Positions 58,228-64,000 of a stretch of 64,000 nucleotides of DNA are shown piece after piece. This DNA is from Spirochaetes bacterium ADurb.Bin218 (GTDB lineage: Bacteria; Spirochaetota; UBA4802; UBA5550), in contig MWCI01000001.1 in assembly GCA_002069965.1 (NCBI GenBank), forward strand, positions 1 to 64,000, read 5' to 3'. Position 1 is the first letter of the stretch. Every line of letters starts with the position of its first letter. The translations under genes and the position numbers were made by a program. The notes under the pieces are model-generated. The model was not told the DNA's origin and did not search any database. It saw only the letters and a program-made list of their open reading frames with translations.

Positions 58228-60456
58228 ATGAGATTATTCTATTTTCTGGCAAGATATTTTAGTTATACCTTTGCTGTTGCCTTTTTTGTTTCCATTATAT
58301 GTATTTTTGAAACCATATTCACATATATGGTATCAAGCTCATTTATTCTGTCATCCTATGAAAAGATTTCCAAATTTTTTATTGAATGGCTGCCTATTGT
58401 TCTTGGTGTAACTATATTATTTCATTGGATTTTCTCTGGCTTGCTCACGCCTATAAAAATTCCGGCATTTATGAAGCGACACAGAAGGATAAATGCTCTC
58501 TACAGAGCTAATATGAAAGTTGAGGATCACCCTAAGGATTATTATGGAGATTTTTCTGATCTCGTAATGAATAATACCACAACAGCAGTTCTTCTTGTGG
58601 TATTTATTGCATTTGCCTTGGGTGGAATAAGCTTTTATAAGTTTCATTTTTTAGCAGAAATGACCTTTATTGAATTTAAGACAATTATAAGAGTGGTTGT
58701 TCTTGCTACTATAATTTTGGTTCTGATCTTTGGAATGTCAACGCACATTCTTGGGGAATTCCTTACTAACGATGAGAGAACTCGGCTTTATAATGAGGTT
58801 TTGAGAAGAGGGGAACTCATAAAACCACATGCTCTTATAAGTGTAAAGATAAGTCTTAGTTTTTTCATTATAATCATGGTTATAATTATTTTTACATTTG
58901 CTGCTTTGCTTGAGAGATTAAATACCTTACAACAGATCAACAATATGCTTGTAGTTGCCTTTATTGTGATTTCTGTTGCAAGTGCTCTTTACTTTGCGCG
59001 AATTAATTCCAATGTTGTACTTAGAATACTTCAGGATATGATCCGCGTTACACGAGAGATTGCATCAGGCAGACGAGCAGCTTTCCGCGTTTTGTCCCTG
59101 GGGCGAGAGTTTTCTTCGATTGAGTATGCCCTTATGGAAATGGCATGGGAAATTGATGCTTACCGCAGAAATATTGAGGCAAAAGTCCAGGAGCGAACAG
59201 AGGAGTTGGAAAAGGCTATGATTGAGTTAAAGCTCAGGGATGAGCAGATTCAAAAGCAGCTTGACATGGCCAGTGTAATTCAAAGGAGTATATTGCCTGC
59301 AAGGCTTGATGACTGGAATGAGCTCAAATTTTCGGTAAGATATCGTGCTATGGAAAAAATTGGAGGAGACTTCTATGATGTTTTTCAGCTCACAGACAAT
59401 AAAATTGGAATACTCATGGCAGATGTCTCTGGACATGGAATTCCTGCAGCTTTAGTTACTGCAATGGCAAAGATTTCCTTTGGAAATGCAGGGACATTCC
59501 ACAGCTCGCCAAAGAGAATTTTTCAGGAAGTAAATAAAAATATTATAGACCACATGAAGACTCAGGATTACATGACATGCTTCATGGTTGCAATTGATGA
59601 CGATTATAATGTTACATATTCAAATGCAAGCCACCAGAAGGGTATCTTGCTTAGAAGAGTCAAAGGTGAAATTGAATACCTTGATACCAATGGACTTTTT
59701 TTAGGAGCTCTGGAAGAGGCAACTGAGACTTATGAAGAGAATACTACAAAAATGGAATATGGAGACAGACTCATTCTCTATACAGATGGAATCCCAGAGG
59801 CTCAAAATGAGAATAAAGAAGAATACTCCATAGAGAGATTTTCAGAATCTATTCTGAGACACAGAGATAAAGACCTGGAAAGCTTTACAGATGCTCTCCT
59901 TGAAGATGTAAACTCCTTCATGGGAGGCTCTGGACCTTTTGATGATATTTCTTTACTTGTAGTTGAGCTTGTGCTTGATGAAGCCATTGATTTGATAAAA
60001 AGGGCTCGAAAACTTATTAATACTCATAAATATCTTGATGCAATAGATCTTCTGGAAAAGGGTCTTGAAAAATATCCTGACAATCAAAAGATTTTGTATA
60101 ATCTTGGAAAAAATTATTTCAGGATAAACAACTATAGCAAAACTGTGCAAATTATGGAAAAATATATTCAAAAGGACAAAAAGAACAAATATGCCTATTA
60201 TATTTTAGGTGCTTCAAAATTTCAAATGCTTGACTATAATGCAGCCATTGAGCAATTTAACTTAGCGCTTTTTATAGATCCTAATATGGTAAATGCCTTA
60301 TTTGCCCTTGGAATGTGTTATAAAAATACTGGTCGTTATGATGATGCTATAAGCATTTTTGAGAGAGTATTAAACATAGACTCTGGACATAAGATGGCAC
60401 TTTTTGAGATCAAGCAAGTTGAAAAACTCAAGAGAAGCGACATGGATAGTCTTTAA
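58228..60456 (+). CDS. Membrane RsbU/SpoIIE-type PP2C phosphatase with HAMP and TPR
   Basis: The 742-aa protein has about six membrane helices in the first 255 residues, then HAMP (VLRILQDMIRVTREIASGRR) and a coiled coil (ERTEELEKAMIELKLR). A SpoIIE-type PP2C domain spans about 345-570 (EKIGGDFYDVFQL, MADVSGHGIPAAL, YTDGIPEAQNE, FDDISLLVVE), with its metal-binding Asp residues present. It ends with a TPR array to the C-terminus (YDDAISIFERVL). Such proteins dephosphorylate anti-sigma-factor antagonists in partner-switching pathways; no STAS or anti-sigma gene is adjacent. It begins 15 bases after the FGE-like gene. Confidence 0.9.
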   Translation: MRLFYFLARYFSYTFAVAFFVSIICIFETIFTYMVSSSFILSSYEKISKFFIEWLPIVLGVTILFHWIFSGLLTPIKIPAFMKRHRRINALYRANMKVEDHPKDYYGDFSDLVMNNTTTAVLLVVFIAFALGGISFYKFHFLAEMTFIEFKTIIRVVVLATIILVLIFGMSTHILGEFLTNDERTRLYNEVLRRGELIKPHALISVKISLSFFIIIMVIIIFTFAALLERLNTLQQINNMLVVAFIVISVASALYFARINSNVVLRILQDMIRVTREIASGRRAAFRVLSLGREFSSIEYALMEMAWEIDAYRRNIEAKVQERTEELEKAMIELKLRDEQIQKQLDMASVIQRSILPARLDDWNELKFSVRYRAMEKIGGDFYDVFQLTDNKIGILMADVSGHGIPAALVTAMAKISFGNAGTFHSSPKRIFQEVNKNIIDHMKTQDYMTCFMVAIDDDYNVTYSNASHQKGILLRRVKGEIEYLDTNGLFLGALEEATETYEENTTKMEYGDRLILYTDGIPEAQNENKEEYSIERFSESILRHRDKDLESFTDALLEDVNSFMGGSGPFDDISLLVVELVLDEAIDLIKRARKLINTHKYLDAIDLLEKGLEKYPDNQKILYNLGKNYFRINNYSKTVQIMEKYIQKDKKNKYAYYILGASKFQMLDYNAAIEQFNLALFIDPNMVNALFALGMCYKNTGRYDDAISIFERVLNIDSGHKMALFEIKQVEKLKRSDMDSL

Positions 60457-60481
60457 TAATTCATTATTTTAAAAGTGTATT

Positions 60482-61540
60482 ATGAAAAAATTTATAAAGG
60501 ATTATAACCACGAAGAACTGGTAGATTTTTTTACTAAAATAGGTGAAAAGGAATACAGAGCCAGGCAGCTTATAAACTGGCTTTATGAAAAGAATGTTAA
60601 TGATTTTTCTTTAATGACAAATTTCTCCAAGGAATTACGCAAATTTCTTGATGACGAGTTTATTCTTTCACCTCTTACTATTGAAGACAGGTTGATTTCT
60701 GGAATTGATGGTACAGAAAAGTATCTATTCAAGACCTTTGATAATCACTACATTGAGAGTGTCCTCATAAAAAATGAGATGTCTGATGAAGGAAGATTAA
60801 CTGTATGTATATCATCTCAGGTTGGATGCCCGATGGGATGCAGATTTTGTGAAACAGCAAAAATCGGATTTGTGCGAAATTTATCCTGTGGTGAGATTCT
60901 GGATCAAATCTGTCATGTAAGGAGAATATCTGGTTTAAAAAATAACAACATTGTATTTATGGGTATGGGTGAGCCTTTTTTAAATTATGATAATGTCTTA
61001 AAAGCTGCGGACATTATGAATTATTCCTTTGGATTTCATCTCTCTGTGAGGAAAATAACAATTTCAACAAGTGGCATATATCCAGCCATTGAAAGATTTA
61101 TAGATGAAAGGCGTCCCTATAATATTGCTCTCTCACTGAATGATACTGAGCCAACAAAAAGGCTTGAAAATATGCCAGTGGAAAAAAAATATCCCTTTAA
61201 GATGATTTCGGATCTGTTGTCAGAAAAGACAACAGCCTCTCGCAACAGAATAACAATTGAGTATGTTATGCGCAAGGATAACATTTCCAAAGAGGATGCT
61301 AAAAGACTTAAAAAAATGTTTAAGTATGCCAACATAAAACTCAATTTAATTCCTCTTAATGAAGGGAATCACAATCTTCCTATTCCTACAAAAGAAGAGA
61401 TTGAGGATTTTGTAAAAGAGCTGGAAATTATGAATGTTCCTGTATCTATAAGAAAGAGCATGGGCAGTGATATTTCTGGAGCATGTGGACAGCTTTCAGG
61501 GAAAAAATACAAACAGGAGAAAGAATTATTATGCAAATAA
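60482..61540 (+). CDS. rlmN: Dual-specificity 23S rRNA/tRNA adenine-C2 methyltransferase
   Basis: RlmN is a radical-SAM enzyme that methylates A2503 of 23S rRNA and A37 of some tRNAs. The 352-aa protein has the iron-sulfur motif CPMGCRFC (Cys116, 120, 123) followed by GFVRNLSCGEILDQI, the GMGEPFLNYDNVLKA radical-SAM loop, ITISTSGIYPAIE, and the C-terminal catalytic Cys in DISGACGQL. The first 100 residues match the N-terminal RNA-binding domain. Its end overlaps the penicillin-binding-protein start by 10 bases. Confidence 0.93.
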   Translation: MKKFIKDYNHEELVDFFTKIGEKEYRARQLINWLYEKNVNDFSLMTNFSKELRKFLDDEFILSPLTIEDRLISGIDGTEKYLFKTFDNHYIESVLIKNEMSDEGRLTVCISSQVGCPMGCRFCETAKIGFVRNLSCGEILDQICHVRRISGLKNNNIVFMGMGEPFLNYDNVLKAADIMNYSFGFHLSVRKITISTSGIYPAIERFIDERRPYNIALSLNDTEPTKRLENMPVEKKYPFKMISDLLSEKTTASRNRITIEYVMRKDNISKEDAKRLKKMFKYANIKLNLIPLNEGNHNLPIPTKEEIEDFVKELEIMNVPVSIRKSMGSDISGACGQLSGKKYKQEKELLCK

Positions 61541-63759
61541 TACAGTGGATTCTTTCTCATAAAAAGATAGTATTTATATACATTCCTCTTGTTATTATAA
61601 TCTCTTTTGCCCTCTATGCTGGTTATATCTACATAAAATGGCAGTCAGACAGAGTGTCGGCTCTTGAAAAGCTTTCTAAGTATAAAGAGCTCATTGACAA
61701 AACTGAAGAAATGAAAAAGGGATATCCCTATTCTCGAAATGAGATTGATGTCAATGCCAAGGCAGTTAATATCCCCACAAGAATCTATGATCGAAATGGT
61801 GAGATTATAGGTGAGTTTTTTGAAGAGAAGAGGGAAATTGTTCCCTTTGATTATATACCTGAATGGATAGTTAAAGGAGTCATAGCATCTGAGGATCGTG
61901 ATTTTTATAACCACAGAGGTATAAGCTGGACAGGCATTATGCGCGCTTTTACAAAAAATATAGTAAGTCTAAGCATAATGCAGGGAGGAAGCACTATTAC
62001 TCAACAGCTTGCAAAAGTTTTGTTTACTGATATGGAGAGGAGTATAAAGCGGAAGATATATGAGGCATATTGTGCAATGGAAATAGAAAAGCTCTATGAT
62101 AAGCAGGATATACTTTCCATGTATCTCAATCTCATATACTTTGGCAATGGATCCTATGGAGTTGAATCAACAGCAAAGATGTTTTTTGGAAAGTCAGTAA
62201 GAGAACTGGATATAGTTGAATGTGCAATGATCGTTGCCACAATTTCAAATCCAGGCATATATTCTCCTCTGTCTAATATAAATAATTCCTTAAGTAAGAC
62301 TAAAAGAATACTAAAATCTTTGGCAGAAGCAGGCTACCTTAAAGAAGAAAAAATCGATCCACTCTTTAATGCTTTTTTAAAAAAATGGGGAGTTGTATTT
62401 GATGAAAGCAACAGGGTCAAGCAAACAAATATAGGCAGTTTTATTTACAGCTCTTACAGAATTAATATCGCTCCTTTTTTTAACGAACGAGTAAGACGTG
62501 AGCTGGTATTGCGCTTTGGGGAGGATGCTGTTAAAAAGGGGGGGCTTTCTGTATGGACAACCCTTGATGCAAAAAATCAGATTATTGCAAACAACAGCAT
62601 AAAACATGGTATTGCACCTCAAAGAGAATACTTTCTCAAAAAAGCTGCTCAAGGCAAGAATAGTGAAAAGTATGTTAAAATAGCCAATGACATAGAAGGA
62701 GCTTTAATCTCCATTAATCCATATACTGGGGAAATTCTTGCCTATGTAGGTGGTTATGAGTTTAATGCTACAAATCAAAATGATAATGTATATCAAAGCT
62801 TCAGACAGCCAGGCTCTTCCATAAAGCCCCTTGTCTATGCAGCGGCAATGGAAAGTAAAAAAATTACTCCATCGACAGTTTTTGAGGACAAAAAAATTAC
62901 TTTCAAAGGCGACTATACCCCTCAGAATTATGACAATAAATACTATGGTCATGTAATTGCACGACAGGCTTTAATAAAGTCTTTAAATACTGTGGCAGTT
63001 ATGATTCTTGATAGAATAGGATATGATAAAGTTTTCTCTTATGTTCAAAAGGGACTTTTACTCTCAGATGGTGAATTTGATAAAAGGTTTTCAAAGACCC
63101 TTTCCTTTGCCTTAGGGTCCTATGAAATATCACCTATAGAAAGTGTTACACTCCATTCACTGCTTGTAAATGGAGGCAATTTTATTATTCCTTATGGTAT
63201 AAAATTTGTTAAAGACTATAATGGCAATGTGGTCTGGGATAATGAAACTGATATTCACTCTAAGATTGCCTTATACAGAGAAAAAACTGGTGCAATAATA
63301 AATCCCGTGGCAGGAAGAGTTACCATATCCATGCTTGAGGGTATTCACGAACCAGATGCTTCTGTAAACTGGCTTTTACGAAAATACGGCATCAATTTCC
63401 CATGTGCTGGGAAGACCGGCACAACATCAAATTATAGTGACGCCTGGTTTGTTGGGTATACCTCAGAACTTGTTACTGCTGTATGGGTTGGTAATAAAAG
63501 CGGACTCATTTCCTTAGGAGAGGGAAGATCCGCCAGTGGAGTTGCTGCTCCAATATGGGCTGAGTATATTTCTTATGTGTTCAGGGATTCTCCCCCACCT
63601 ACTTTTCAAACTCCTGCAGAAAATATTACTTCTGAAACAATATGCCTTGACTCTGGTGAGGTCGCTGGCAAGAATGGGGAATGCCCTAAAACAGCCATTC
63701 AGTACTATTATTCTGGAACAGAGCCTGGCAAGTTCTGTCATATTCATATTAAAAATTGA
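61531..63759 (+). CDS. Class A penicillin-binding protein (PBP1A-like)
   Basis: This 742-aa bifunctional peptidoglycan synthase has one N-terminal membrane helix (residues about 12-34), a GT51 glycosyltransferase (ASEDRDFYNHRG with catalytic Glu121, GGSTITQQLAKVLF, RKIYEAYCAMEIEKLYDKQD in part) and a transpeptidase domain with QPGSSIKPLVYA (Ser429-x-x-Lys), SLNT, and KTGTTSNYSDAWFVGY. The start ATG 61531 is preferred: AGGAG is upstream and the helix begins there; an earlier in-frame ATG at 61483 lies inside rlmN. Length is normal for PBP1A without a long tail. Confidence 0.93.
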   Translation: MQIIQWILSHKKIVFIYIPLVIIISFALYAGYIYIKWQSDRVSALEKLSKYKELIDKTEEMKKGYPYSRNEIDVNAKAVNIPTRIYDRNGEIIGEFFEEKREIVPFDYIPEWIVKGVIASEDRDFYNHRGISWTGIMRAFTKNIVSLSIMQGGSTITQQLAKVLFTDMERSIKRKIYEAYCAMEIEKLYDKQDILSMYLNLIYFGNGSYGVESTAKMFFGKSVRELDIVECAMIVATISNPGIYSPLSNINNSLSKTKRILKSLAEAGYLKEEKIDPLFNAFLKKWGVVFDESNRVKQTNIGSFIYSSYRINIAPFFNERVRRELVLRFGEDAVKKGGLSVWTTLDAKNQIIANNSIKHGIAPQREYFLKKAAQGKNSEKYVKIANDIEGALISINPYTGEILAYVGGYEFNATNQNDNVYQSFRQPGSSIKPLVYAAAMESKKITPSTVFEDKKITFKGDYTPQNYDNKYYGHVIARQALIKSLNTVAVMILDRIGYDKVFSYVQKGLLLSDGEFDKRFSKTLSFALGSYEISPIESVTLHSLLVNGGNFIIPYGIKFVKDYNGNVVWDNETDIHSKIALYREKTGAIINPVAGRVTISMLEGIHEPDASVNWLLRKYGINFPCAGKTGTTSNYSDAWFVGYTSELVTAVWVGNKSGLISLGEGRSASGVAAPIWAEYISYVFRDSPPPTFQTPAENITSETICLDSGEVAGKNGECPKTAIQYYYSGTEPGKFCHIHIKN

Positions 63760-63774
63760 TTACAGGAAAATATC

Positions 63775-64000
63775 ATGAGAAGGTTATTAACATTTTGTTT
63801 AATAATACTGGCCTTATTTAATGTATCCTTTAGATGGCCTCTTTCTGATTTCAAGGTTACATCAACATTTGGTGAGTCAAGGGCTGATCACTTCCATGAT
63901 GGTATAGATCTTGTATGCCCATCAAATAATATCTATGCAGTTGCTGATGGCAAATTAGTATTTAGTTGGAATAAACTCTATTTCCCAACAGAAAATTATT
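63775..64000 (+). CDS. M23-family (LytM/NlpD-like) peptidase, cut by window end
   Basis: The frame starts at ATG 63775 (AGGAAA upstream), 15 bases after the PBP gene. It encodes a signal peptide (RRLLTFCLIILALFN) and then WPLSDFKVTSTFGESR with FHDGIDLVCPSN, the H-x3-D zinc motif of the M23 fold, followed by VADGKLVFS. The frame is open to the window end (75 codons). It is probably a cell-wall endopeptidase acting with the PBP; only the first part is visible. Confidence 0.85.
   Translation, partial: MRRLLTFCLIILALFNVSFRWPLSDFKVTSTFGESRADHFHDGIDLVCPSNNIYAVADGKLVFSWNKLYFPTENY

Overview
The window is AT-rich, gene-dense DNA from what looks like an anaerobic, diderm (two-membrane) bacterium, most likely a spirochaete (Spirochaetota). 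The phylum is an inference. It rests on spirochaete-style lipoproteins and outer-membrane barrels, many CheW/HDOD/RsbU-type signalling proteins with unusual domain fusions, EtfAB, an aldehyde:ferredoxin oxidoreductase, selenium-trafficking genes, and the absence of any aerobic respiratory gene. No rRNA, tRNA or CRISPR array is visible.

Layout. 1-1184: the end of an IS256-family element (transposase partial at the window edge) that has landed at the 5' end of a plsC-like acyltransferase. 1.8-4.7 kb (minus): a metallo-beta-lactamase-fold hydrolase and a long MORN-type repeat lipoprotein. 5-9.2 kb: a stand-alone eukaryotic-type HisA, a hypothetical gene, and a sugar-phosphate pair (phosphoglucose/phosphomannose isomerase and phosphohexomutase). 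9.3-11.8 kb: an ATPase-HDOD fusion, a GNAT acetyltransferase and a tiny protein that is 40% histidine. 11.9-20.1 kb: one operon for a Wsp-like chemosensory system (CheW, CheR-TPR, CheW, MCP, CheA-REC, CheB, response regulator with an unusual C-terminal cysteine module). 20.2-26.4 kb: small redox-type genes, DedA, an RND pump broken by a one-base frameshift in an A7 run, and a PHP phosphoesterase. 26.5-31.3 kb: a 51-codon gene under an operator-rich promoter, proS, a probable structured RNA with its own promoter, then etfBA. 31.5-40 kb: cell-envelope genes (exported ankyrin protein, a metallopeptidase/propeller/barrel protein, LolA-like carrier, POTRA-barrel protein) and a PilZ gene pair.

40.2-45.7 kb is the most notable stretch: yedE, a TusA/YedF-like protein, a DUF3343 protein and selD, where selD itself carries an in-frame UGA (selenocysteine) at its catalytic position followed by a SECIS-like hairpin. 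These are followed by an AOR-family tungsten enzyme, an unknown protein and a MoaD-like sulfur carrier. The cell therefore appears to make selenoproteins and to run a pterin-dependent oxidoreductase, with the supply genes side by side.

46-64 kb: a DUF1178 protein, a glycosyltransferase, an orphan winged-helix regulator with a degenerate receiver, a five-gene peptide ABC transporter (yejB-yejE-yejA-oppD-oppF), a tightly packed set of lipoprotein/pseudokinase/phosphatase/FGE-like/RsbU genes, rlmN, a class A penicillin-binding protein and the start of an M23 peptidase. Most genes have clear purine-rich ribosome binding sites and many overlap by 4-17 bases, so most of the window is organised in long operons.
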